Below are positions 1 to 7,334 of a stretch of DNA of 9,045 nt, piece after piece (the first letter of the stretch is position 1; each line of letters opens with the position of its first letter). Made by a program: the position numbers and the translations under genes. The notes under the pieces are model-generated. The model was not told the DNA's origin, searched no databases, and saw only the letters and a list, made by a program, of their open reading frames with translations. The stretch is from an uncultured Clostridia bacterium (lineage in GTDB: Bacteria; Bacillota_A; Clostridia; TANB77; CAG-508), in contig CANQZT010000055.1 in the NCBI GenBank assembly GCA_947628335.1, positions 1 through 9,045 on the forward strand, read 5' to 3'.

Positions 1-681
1 ATATTAAAAGGACTAAACTTAACTGTAAATAAAGGTGAAATACATGTTATTATGGGTCCCAATGGAGCAGGAAAATCTACTCTTGCAAATGTAATATTAA
101 ATAATCCTCAATATACAAAAATAAGTGGAACGATTGAATTTGAAGGAGAAAATATTAATGATTTATCTACTGATAAAATTGCAAGAAAGGGAATTTTTAT
201 GTCTTTTCAATCTCCAGAAGAAATTCCTGGAATTTCAGGAATGAACTTTTTGAAGTATGCAAAAAATAAAATAACTGGAGAACCTGTAAAAATTTTTGAA
301 TTTAAAAAGCAAATACAAGGATATATAGAAGAATTAAATATGAATCCAAAATTAATTGAAAGAAATTTAAATGTTGGATTTTCAGGTGGAGAAAAAAAGA
401 AAAACGAAATATTACAAATGCTTGCGTTAAGTCCGAAACTTGCAATTTTAGATGAAACAGATTCAGGTCTTGATGTTGATGCAATAAAAACGGTGTCAAA
501 AGGTATAGATATGTACAAAAACGATAATAATGCAGTTGTTATTATAACTCATAATACTCGTATTTTAGAAAATTTAAAAGTAGATTATGTTCATATTTTA
601 GTAAATGGAAAAATAGTAAAAACGGCAGAGGCAGATTTAGCAAAAGAAATTGAAAAAAATGGATATGCTGAATATAAATAG
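1..681 (+). CDS. sufC: SufC, Fe-S assembly ATPase (5' end outside window)
   Basis: This is the ABC-type ATPase of the SUF complex. It is cytosolic, binds SufB and SufD, and drives conformational change during Fe-S cluster assembly. The frame is open from base 1; the ATG at 52 lies inside the Walker A region and is not the real start, so roughly 20-25 N-terminal residues are missing compared with the usual 250-residue family length. Visible motifs are Walker A GPNGAGKST (55-81), the signature FSGGE followed by KKKNEILQ (379-414, the SufC-specific variant), Walker B LAILDE (439-456) with the D-loop TDSGLDVDA, and the H-loop histidine in ITHNTRIL (codon 550-552). The SufC-specific signature and the sufB gene 18 bases downstream exclude a transporter ATPase. 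The promoter and any regulatory leader lie outside the window. Confidence 0.97.
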   Translation: MLKGLNLTVNKGEIHVIMGPNGAGKSTLANVILNNPQYTKISGTIEFEGENINDLSTDKIARKGIFMSFQSPEEIPGISGMNFLKYAKNKITGEPVKIFEFKKQIQGYIEELNMNPKLIERNLNVGFSGGEKKKNEILQMLALSPKLAILDETDSGLDVDAIKTVSKGIDMYKNDNNAVVIITHNTRILENLKVDYVHILVNGKIVKTAEADLAKEIEKNGYAEYK

Positions 682-699
682 GTTATGGAAGGAAAGTTA

Positions 700-2100
700 A
701 TGAAAAAAACAAATATTGATGAAATAAATAGAAATATTTACGATATTAAAAACAAGGATGATTATGCCTTTAAGATGCAAAAAGGTTTGAATAGGGATAT
801 TGTAGAAGAAATATCAGATAAAAAAAATGAACCAATTTGGATGAAACAGATAAGGATAAAAGCTTTAGAAATGTATGAAAAATTAGAACTACCAACTTGG
901 GGACCAGATTTATCCGAATTAAATATGGAAGAAATTGCAACCTATGTTAAACCTAAATCAAAATTAAATTCAAGTTGGGATGATGTTCCTGAAGACATAA
1001 AAAAAACATTTGATAGTTTAGGAATTCCAGAGGCAGAAAAAAAATCACTTGCGGGAGTTGGAGCACAATATGATTCAGAAGTTGTATATCATAGTATTAA
1101 AGAAGAATTAAAGAAGCAAGGTGTTATTTATACTGACATGGATACAGCAGTTCGAGAGTATCCAGATATTGTAAAAGAACATTTTATGAAGTGTGTTCCA
1201 ATAAATGACCATAAATTTGTAGCACTTCATGCAGCAGTTTGGTCAGGAGGATCATTTGTATATGTACCAAAAAATGTAAAGGTGGATATTCCATTACAAT
1301 CATATTTTAGATTAAATTCACCAGAATCTGGTCAATTTGAACATACATTAATTATAGTTGATGAAGGGGCAAGTCTTCACTTTATTGAAGGATGTTCAGC
1401 GCCAAAATACAATAAAGTAAATCTGCACGCAGGATGTGTTGAGTTATATGTAAAAGATAATGCTTATTTACGATATTCAACTATTGAAAACTGGTCTAAG
1501 AATATGATGAATTTAAATACAAAAAAGGCAATTGTTGGAAAAAATGCTAGTATGGATTGGGTAACTGGGTCATTTGGTTCTAAAATATCTATGCTATATC
1601 CAATGAGCATATTAAATGGGGAAGGATCTAAAACAGAATATACAGGAATTACTTTTGCAGGTGGTGGTCAAAATTTAGATACAGGATTTAAAGTAATTCA
1701 TAATGCACCAAATACATCATCAGTTATTAATTCAAAATCTATATCTAAAGATGGTGGAGCATGTACTTATCGTTCACTTGTAAGAATTGAAGAAAATGCA
1801 AAAAATTCAAAGTGTAGCGTAAGTTGTGAATCTCTTATGCTAGATGCAATATCTAGATCAGATACTATTCCTGTAAATGACATTAGGAATGAAGAAATAG
1901 AATTCTCACATGAAGCAAAGATAGGAAAGATTAGTGATAAAGAGATATTTTATTTAATGAGTAGAGGTTTATCAGAGAATGATGCAAAGGCTATGATTGT
2001 AAGAGGGTTTGCTTATCCAATTTCAAAGGAATTACCAGTGGAATATGCAGTTGAAATGAATAACTTAATAAATTTAGAATTAGAAGGTTCAATTGGATAA
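700..2100 (+). CDS. sufB: SufB, Fe-S cluster scaffold subunit
   Basis: SufB is the scaffold subunit of the SufBC2D complex, on which the nascent cluster is built. From the ATG at 700 it has 466 residues, very near the Bacillus SufB length. I prefer 700 over the in-frame ATG at 685 because a GGAAGGAAAG purine run (687-696) sits just before it, while 685 has no good Shine-Dalgarno sequence. The C-terminal beta-helix shows the family landmarks. A cysteine in VSCESLML (codon 1825-1827, residue 376) aligns by eye with E. coli Cys405. The glutamate in SHEAKIGK (codon 1912-1914, residue 405) aligns with Glu434. These are followed by the shared SufB/SufD tail IFYLMSRGLSENDAKAMIV. The N-terminal part (KMQKGLNRDIVEEIS) is typical of the Gram-positive form. 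The gene looks fully intact. Confidence 0.97.
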   Translation: MKKTNIDEINRNIYDIKNKDDYAFKMQKGLNRDIVEEISDKKNEPIWMKQIRIKALEMYEKLELPTWGPDLSELNMEEIATYVKPKSKLNSSWDDVPEDIKKTFDSLGIPEAEKKSLAGVGAQYDSEVVYHSIKEELKKQGVIYTDMDTAVREYPDIVKEHFMKCVPINDHKFVALHAAVWSGGSFVYVPKNVKVDIPLQSYFRLNSPESGQFEHTLIIVDEGASLHFIEGCSAPKYNKVNLHAGCVELYVKDNAYLRYSTIENWSKNMMNLNTKKAIVGKNASMDWVTGSFGSKISMLYPMSILNGEGSKTEYTGITFAGGGQNLDTGFKVIHNAPNTSSVINSKSISKDGGACTYRSLVRIEENAKNSKCSVSCESLMLDAISRSDTIPVNDIRNEEIEFSHEAKIGKISDKEIFYLMSRGLSENDAKAMIVRGFAYPISKELPVEYAVEMNNLINLELEGSIG

Positions 2101-2131
2101 TTAAAATGTATTAATTTAAGAAAGGAATATA

Positions 2132-3001
2132 ATGAAAAATTTAAATATTAAAGTAAATGAAACGCCAGTAAGAACTTCAAGAAATTTTAACATTAATGAT
2201 ATTGAACTAAAAAATGTTGATATACCAGAAGAAATGTTAGAGTTTAAAAATGCTTATATAACAAATGAAGTGGAAGTTTCAAGTGAAAATATTAGTAACT
2301 TAAAATATGGAATTGGCGAAGTTTTTACAAGGCAAGTTAATGAAAAAGCAAATTTTAGAAAAAATTTCTTAATAAAGGATAATAAAGAAGTTTTAGTAGA
2401 ATTTAAAATAGATAATGAAAATCCGATTTTGGTTGATGATATATCTGTTATAACAGAAGAGGGTGTAAGTTCTACTATAATTATAAAATATGAAAGTACA
2501 GATGATGTAAAAGCATATCATAATGGCAAAATTTTTGTTAAAGCTAACAAAAATTCTCATCTTAAAGTAATTATTCTAAATTTAATTAATACTAAATCAA
2601 TTCAAATGTTAGCAGTTCAAAATGAGTTAGAAGAAAATGCAAAAGTAGATTATACAATAGTTGATTTCGGAGGAAATTATAGTATTACAAATTATTATTC
2701 AAATTTAATAGGAAAAAATTCGAATAATAGTCTTCATACTATTTATTTAGGAAAAGATGAGCAATGCTTTGATTTAAATTATATAGGAGAATTAAGAGGT
2801 AAAAATGCAAATATAGACATAGAAGTACAAGGAGCATTAAAAGATTATGCTAAAAAGCATTTTAAAGGAACAATTGATTTTAAACAAGGATGTAAAAAAG
2901 CAACTGGAAACGAAAACGAATATTGTATGCTATTATCAAATAAAGCTAAATCTATTGCACTACCGATGTTGCTTTGTACAGAAGAAGATGTTAATCGGTA
3001 A
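2132..3001 (+). CDS. sufD: SufD, N-terminal part of a frameshifted gene
   Basis: SufD pairs with SufB in the SufBC2D scaffold complex. It starts at ATG 2132 behind AAGAAAGGA (2118-2126) and reads through 289 residues to LLCTEEDVNR, then TAA. Family members continue past this point with Gly-Asn-His and a SufB-like tail. That tail is present here in the +1 frame (2997-3188), so the gene is split by a single-base frameshift. The restored protein would be about 351 residues, shorter than the 420-440 of E. coli and Bacillus SufD, mainly because the N-terminal region is short. As written, the product lacks the last ~62 residues, including the histidine matching E. coli SufD His360. The body has no other disruption and normal codon use, so decay, if any, is recent. 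Confidence 0.9.
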   Translation: MKNLNIKVNETPVRTSRNFNINDIELKNVDIPEEMLEFKNAYITNEVEVSSENISNLKYGIGEVFTRQVNEKANFRKNFLIKDNKEVLVEFKIDNENPILVDDISVITEEGVSSTIIIKYESTDDVKAYHNGKIFVKANKNSHLKVIILNLINTKSIQMLAVQNELEENAKVDYTIVDFGGNYSITNYYSNLIGKNSNNSLHTIYLGKDEQCFDLNYIGELRGKNANIDIEVQGALKDYAKKHFKGTIDFKQGCKKATGNENEYCMLLSNKAKSIALPMLLCTEEDVNR

Positions 3002-3188
3002 TCATAGTACTGCATCTGGAAAAGTTAATGAAAAAGAATTGTTTTATATTATGAGTAGAGGAATAGAATATAAAGATGCTGTAAAGTTAATTGTAAGAGC
3101 AAAATTTAATAAAATAGTAGAGCGTATAAAAAATGAGGATATAAAGAAAGAAGTTTTAAATGAAATAGATAGGAGATTAGAAAAATGA
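2988..3188 (+). CDS. sufD: SufD, C-terminal part in the +1 frame
   Basis: This is the displaced 3' portion of sufD. Real homology begins at GGT 2997-2999 and reads GNHSTASGKVNEKELFYIMS and onward, the classic C-terminal beta-helix end plus helical tail shared by SufB and SufD. The His codon is 3003-3005. An ATG at 2988-2990 in this frame would give a 66-residue product (MLIGNHSTASG...), but it has only GAAGAAG placed close upstream, so independent translation is doubtful. The frame stays open for the remaining 62 codons with conserved residues, meaning selection has kept it until recently. Its TGA overlaps the sufS start as ATGA (3185-3188), so ribosomes must reach this frame for normal coupling to sufS. 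Confidence 0.8.
   Translation: MLIGNHSTASGKVNEKELFYIMSRGIEYKDAVKLIVRAKFNKIVERIKNEDIKKEVLNEIDRRLEK
2990..3005 (+). other. +1 frameshift site in sufD
   Basis: The bases read GTT AAT CGG TAA in the upstream frame. Skipping C2996 gives GTT AAT GGT AAT CAT (Val-Asn-Gly-Asn-His), which matches the usual SufD sequence here. CGG is the only in-frame CGG codon I found in the window, where arginine is nearly always AGA/AGG with some CGT. No Shine-Dalgarno-like stimulator of the prfB kind and no obvious downstream stem-loop is visible, so recoding is possible but unproven. A sequencing or assembly insertion of C is the simplest alternative. Confidence 0.85.
3171..3188 (+). promoter_or_regulatory. sufS ribosome binding site and ATGA coupling
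   Basis: AGGAG (3171-3175) lies 9 bases before the sufS ATG, inside the end of sufD, and the sufD TGA overlaps the sufS ATG. This is the usual arrangement for translational coupling. If ribosomes stop at 3001 because of the frameshift, sufS must rely on its own ribosome binding site. Confidence 0.7.
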
Positions 3189-4399
3189 GTATTAAAGAGG
3201 ATTTTCCAATTTTAAATAATAGAAATATTGCTTATTTAGATAGTGGTGCAACAACGCAAAAACCAAAACAGGTAATGGAAGCTATTACGAATTTCTATGA
3301 AAAAAATAACGCAAATCCTCATAGGGGGGCATATAGTTTAAGTATTGAAGCAACAGAAGAATATGAGAAAACAAGAGCTAAAATTGCAAAATTTATAAAT
3401 GCAAGATATCCAGAAGAAATTATATTTTCTAAAAATGCAAGTGAATCATTGAATTTGATTGCATATTCGTATGGAATGGATAACTTAAAAGAAAATGATG
3501 AAGTTGTACTTTCTATAATGGAGCATCATTCTAATCTTGTTCCATGGCAATATGTTACAAAGAAAACGAATAGTACTTTAAAATATATGTATATTAATGC
3601 TGAATATGAAATTCCTAAAGAAGAGATAGAAGATAAGATAACGGATAGAACAAAAATTGTAGGAATAACTCATATTTCTAATGTACTTGGTACAATTAAT
3701 AATGTGAAAGATATTATTAAGTATGCACATAAAAAAGGTGCGATTGTGGTTGTTGATGCTTCTCAAAGCATTCCACATATTTCAATAGATGTTCAAGATT
3801 TAAATGCAGATTTTTTAGTCTTTTCAGGGCATAAAATGCTTGCTCCACTTGGAATAGGAGTTTTATATGGAAAAAAGGAATTGTTAAATAAAATGTCACC
3901 ATTTTTAATGGGTGGAGATATGATTGAGTATGTGTATGAACAAGATACTACTTTTGCACCTTTACCAAATAAGTTCGAAGCAGGAACTCAGAATGTAGAA
4001 GGTGTTGTAGGTTTAGGCTCTGCAATTGATTATATAGAGAATATAGGATATGATAAAATAAAAGAGTTAGAAGAAGAGGTAGTAAATTATGCAAAAAAAG
4101 AGCTATCTAAATTAGATTTTTTAGAAATTTACATGACGCCGAATAAAGAAAATCATTCATCTGTTATATCATTTAACATAAAAGGAGTTCATCCTCATGA
4201 TGTAGCAAGTATCCTTGATACTGAAAATGTTTGTATTCGTTCAGGTAATCATTGTGCACAGCCATTAATGAGGTTTTTGAAAATTGATTCAACATGTAGA
4301 GCAAGTTTTTATTTCTACAATACAAAAGAGGATGTAGACAAGCTTATTATTGCATTAAAGAAAGCATATAAGATGTTTGAAAAGTATATTTCAAAATAA
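3185..4399 (+). CDS. sufS: SufS, cysteine desulfurase (group II)
   Basis: SufS is a PLP-dependent enzyme that converts L-cysteine to alanine and leaves a persulfide on its active-site cysteine. It has 404 residues, the normal length (Bacillus SufS is about 406). Visible motifs are the N-terminal LDSGATTQKP (18-27), the EHHSN histidine region over the PLP ring (113-117), DASQS (191-195), the Schiff-base lysine in SGHKM (Lys217), FEAGTQN (264-270), and the active-site loop RSGNHCAQPLM with Cys357. The short loop around that cysteine marks group II, which needs a partner protein; SufU follows 13 bases downstream. His336 and His338 (GVHPHDV) lie in the region where Bacillus SufS His342 exchanges the SufU zinc ligand. 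GNHC replaces the commoner GHHC, a mild variant. The gene is intact. Confidence 0.97.
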   Translation: MSIKEDFPILNNRNIAYLDSGATTQKPKQVMEAITNFYEKNNANPHRGAYSLSIEATEEYEKTRAKIAKFINARYPEEIIFSKNASESLNLIAYSYGMDNLKENDEVVLSIMEHHSNLVPWQYVTKKTNSTLKYMYINAEYEIPKEEIEDKITDRTKIVGITHISNVLGTINNVKDIIKYAHKKGAIVVVDASQSIPHISIDVQDLNADFLVFSGHKMLAPLGIGVLYGKKELLNKMSPFLMGGDMIEYVYEQDTTFAPLPNKFEAGTQNVEGVVGLGSAIDYIENIGYDKIKELEEEVVNYAKKELSKLDFLEIYMTPNKENHSSVISFNIKGVHPHDVASILDTENVCIRSGNHCAQPLMRFLKIDSTCRASFYFYNTKEDVDKLIIALKKAYKMFEKYISK

Positions 4400-4412
4400 G
4401 GAAGGGCTATGT

Positions 4413-4839
4413 ATGGATAATTTAGAGGAATTATATAATGATTTGATAATGGAACATAGTATGAATTCATATAATAAAAAGCAGTTAGCTGAATGTGATT
4501 TTTGTAAAAAGGGTCATAATCCAAATTGTGGAGATGAAATTGAATTGCAGTTAAAATTAAATGGTAACATTATTGAAGATATGGCATTTTTAGGGCATGG
4601 ATGTGCAATTTCACAGAGTTCAACATCGGTTATGATTGATGTATTAAAAGGTAAAACGATTGAAGAGGCTCGTAATATTATCAAAATTTTTATTGATATG
4701 ATAAAAAGAGAGATAAAGGATGAAAAGGAATTAGAAAAATTAGAAGAAGCAATTGCTTTTAAAAACGTATCAAATATGCCTGCAAGAGTAAAGTGCGCTT
4801 TGCTTGCTTGGCATACTATGGAGGATTTATTAGATAACA

Positions 4840-4850
<11 letters not shown>
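4413..4850 (+). CDS. sufU: SufU, zinc-dependent sulfurtransferase partner of SufS
   Basis: SufU accepts persulfide sulfur from SufS and passes it on for Fe-S assembly. It is IscU-like in fold but zinc-bound. I start it at ATG 4413 (145 residues, near the Bacillus 147) because AAGGAAGGG (4398-4406) precedes it at good spacing; the upstream in-frame ATG at 4377 lies inside sufS and would add 12 non-conserved residues. Expected zinc ligands are visible: Cys39 and Asp41 in NPNCGDEI, Cys64 in GHGCAIS, and Cys128 in PARVKCALLAWHT. The insert between the second and third cysteines that separates SufU from IscU is present (roughly residues 80-115). An extra CxxC pair, Cys28 and Cys31 (ECDFCKKGH), precedes the first ligand and is absent from Bacillus SufU as I remember it. 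The gene overlaps mnmA by 11 bases. Confidence 0.95.
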
Positions 4851-5891
<1,041 letters not shown>

Positions 5892-5895
<4 letters not shown>

Positions 5896-5921
5896 CAAAT
5901 ATTTATTAATGTCAATATAAT
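5892..5921 (+). promoter_or_regulatory. putative sigma-A promoter at the end of mnmA
   Basis: TTAACA (5892-5897, one mismatch to TTGACA) is separated by 18 bases from a perfect TATAAT (5916-5921). Expected transcription start is near 5928, which would serve the lysozyme gene. The -35 overlaps the mnmA stop codon. AT-rich DNA produces such matches by chance, and the hairpin immediately downstream complicates the interpretation. Confidence 0.45.
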
Positions 5922-5930
5922 ATATGAAGG

Positions 5931-5961
5931 AATTGAGGAAATATATCCTCAATTTTCTTTT
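5931..5961 (+). terminator. Rho-independent terminator after mnmA
   Basis: A perfect 9-bp stem, AATTGAGGA (5931-5939) with TCCTCAATT (5946-5954), encloses a 6-base loop and runs into a T-rich tract (5953-5961, one C). It follows the mnmA stop by 35 bases and is the natural end of the suf-mnmA transcript. The stem has only 3 GC pairs, so it may leak. Confidence 0.75.
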
Positions 5962-5972
5962 GTGTTATTATG

Positions 5973-5980
5973 AAGGAGGA
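5973..5980 (+). promoter_or_regulatory. strong ribosome binding site of the lysozyme gene
   Basis: AAGGAGGA is a near-perfect match to the 16S anti-Shine-Dalgarno sequence, 5 bases before the ATG at 5986. It is the strongest ribosome binding site in the window and fixes this start. Confidence 0.8.
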
Positions 5981-5985
5981 GCCTT

Positions 5986-7242
5986 ATGAAAAAGAACGGT
6001 TTTAAAATATTTTTTGTAGCATGGCTTGCATTACTATATTTTTTTACTATGTATGAAAGTTTAGTGTATGCATTAGATGCTAAAAGTGATATTATATACC
6101 AAGGGATTGATGTAAGTGCTTATCAAGGAAATATTGACTATAAAGCTGTAAAAGAAGCGGGAATAGATATTGTATATATAAAGGCAAGTGAGGGGGATTA
6201 TTTAATTGATTCTAAGTTTAGAAATAATTATGAAAATGCAAAAGCCAATGGATTAAATATTGGATTTTATCATTTTATTAGAGCAAGAAATGAAGAAGAA
6301 GCTATAAAGGAAGCGGAATTTTTTAGTAAGGTTATATCAGGAACTAAAGTAAATTGTAGACTGGCTATGGATTTTGAAGTTTTTGGAGATTTAAACATAA
6401 ATGAAATAAATGATATATCTAAGGTATTTTTAAAAAAAACTCAGGAGTTAACTAATAAAGAGATGGTAATTTATTCAAATACTTATGATGCTACAAATAT
6501 TTTTTCAAAAGAATTAGCTTTGGAATATCCATTATGGGTTGCACAATATGGTGTAAGAGTACCAAGCAATAATGGAAAATGGGAAAATTGGATTGGTTTT
6601 CAATATTCAGATGAGGGAACAATTTCAGGGATTAATGGTAAAGTTGATTTAGATAAATTTACAAAAGAAATATTTTTGTCTGCTACAGAGGAAATTCCTA
6701 CACCAATAAATCCAACACCTGAAGATATTCAAAATATTATTTACTACACAGTAAAAAGAGGTAATACACTTACACAGATTGCAAAAGATTATGGTGTTAG
6801 TATAGAGCAAATTATAGCAGATAATAACATACAAAATCCTGATTTGATTTTTGCAGGAGAAATTTTAAAAATAACAACATCAAATAAAACAAACATTGAG
6901 CCATCATCTACTACTTCTACTATATATACTGTTAGAAAAGGGAATAATTTATATCAAATTGCAAGAATGTTTGGAACTACAATAAATAGTATTGTAAAAT
7001 TAAATAATATTCAAAATCCAAATTTAATATATCCGGGTCAGGTTTTATTAATTAGAAGAAATGTGAAAATAAATGATATACATGCAACAGGTTCAACTTT
7101 TTATATGGTTGGAAGAGGAGACAATTTAACATATATTGCTCGTCGTTATAATACAACAGTCGCAAGTATTGTAAGATTAAACAATATTAAAAATCCAAAC
7201 TTAATATATCCTGGTCAAATTTTGCGAATAAGTAATAGTTAA
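5986..7242 (+). CDS. secreted GH25 muramidase with three LysM domains
   Basis: This is a cell-wall hydrolase (1,4-beta-N-acetylmuramidase) exported to the envelope. Residues 1-29 look like a signal peptide: basic MKKNGFK, a hydrophobic core at 8-22, and a likely cut after VYA29 (or Ala32). The GH25 domain spans about 38-230. It has GIDVSAYQG with Asp42, IKASEG, GFYHF, the catalytic LAMDFEVF (Asp129 and Glu131), PLWVAQYG, and the closing VDLDKF. A Pro/Thr linker (TPINPTPED) leads to three peptidoglycan-binding LysM repeats at about 253-296, 313-356 and 372-415. LysM2 and LysM3 are the closest pair. There is no adjacent holin and there is a signal peptide, which favours an autolysin or remodelling enzyme over a phage endolysin. 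It is 90 bases beyond the suf operon and probably expressed separately. Confidence 0.93.
   Translation: MKKNGFKIFFVAWLALLYFFTMYESLVYALDAKSDIIYQGIDVSAYQGNIDYKAVKEAGIDIVYIKASEGDYLIDSKFRNNYENAKANGLNIGFYHFIRARNEEEAIKEAEFFSKVISGTKVNCRLAMDFEVFGDLNINEINDISKVFLKKTQELTNKEMVIYSNTYDATNIFSKELALEYPLWVAQYGVRVPSNNGKWENWIGFQYSDEGTISGINGKVDLDKFTKEIFLSATEEIPTPINPTPEDIQNIIYYTVKRGNTLTQIAKDYGVSIEQIIADNNIQNPDLIFAGEILKITTSNKTNIEPSSTTSTIYTVRKGNNLYQIARMFGTTINSIVKLNNIQNPNLIYPGQVLLIRRNVKINDIHATGSTFYMVGRGDNLTYIARRYNTTVASIVRLNNIKNPNLIYPGQILRISNS
6991..7226 (+). repeat. imperfect direct repeat encoding LysM2/LysM3 ends
   Basis: Copies at 6991-7049 and 7168-7226 are 177 bases (59 codons) apart. Both encode a nearly identical stretch, SIV(K/R)LNNI(Q/K)NPNLIYPGQ followed by hydrophobic residues. 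The nucleotide differences are few and largely silent or conservative, consistent with a fairly recent internal duplication. Confidence 0.7.
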
Positions 7243-7260
7243 TCATTAATTAAAACTGAC

Positions 7261-7271
7261 TATACGGTATA
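7261..7271. promoter_or_regulatory. small inverted repeat upstream of the acyl-CoA synthetase gene
   Basis: TATAC-G-GTATA has two 5-bp half-sites with a single central base, 30 bases upstream of the putative -10 element. It could be an operator, but it is short and AT-rich, and I cannot assign it to a known regulator. Confidence 0.2.
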
Positions 7272-7300
7272 AAATAATGGGAAAATAAAAATTTTTGTAG

Positions 7301-7306
7301 TATAAT
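7301..7306 (+). promoter_or_regulatory. putative -10 element for the acyl-CoA synthetase gene
   Basis: A perfect TATAAT sits 28 bases before the ATG, with upstream TTTTTG resembling the TG-rich -16 region of Gram-positive promoters. I see no convincing -35 hexamer at 16-19 bases. No terminator is visible between the lysozyme gene and this point (7243-7300), so readthrough from the lysozyme gene is also possible. Confidence 0.4.
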
Positions 7307-7334
7307 ATAACAAATAGAAAATAAGGAGAGAAGT

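Noticed and set aside
207..518. Antisense open frames inside sufC (also at 302-499)
   Set aside because: They lie opposite a clear SufC reading frame, have no ribosome binding site, and their residues show no family pattern.
685..699. Alternative sufB start at ATG 685
   Set aside because: No Shine-Dalgarno sequence at proper distance; the purine run GGAAGGAAAG fits ATG 700 better.
2996..2998. CGG codon reassignment as the explanation of the sufD break
   Set aside because: Changing the meaning of CGG would not remove the TAA that follows or restore the downstream frame; a one-base shift is needed in any case.
4377..4412. Alternative sufU start at ATG 4377
   Set aside because: It lies within the sufS coding end, lacks a ribosome binding site, and adds residues not typical of SufU.
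5963..5971. Extended -10 sequence TGTTATTAT before the lysozyme gene
   Set aside because: Transcription would start at about 5978, within the ribosome binding site, so the message would lack a usable Shine-Dalgarno sequence.
5986..7242. Lysozyme as a sign of a prophage
   Set aside because: No holin, tail, integrase or other phage genes nearby; the signal peptide and LysM repeats suit a host cell-wall enzyme.
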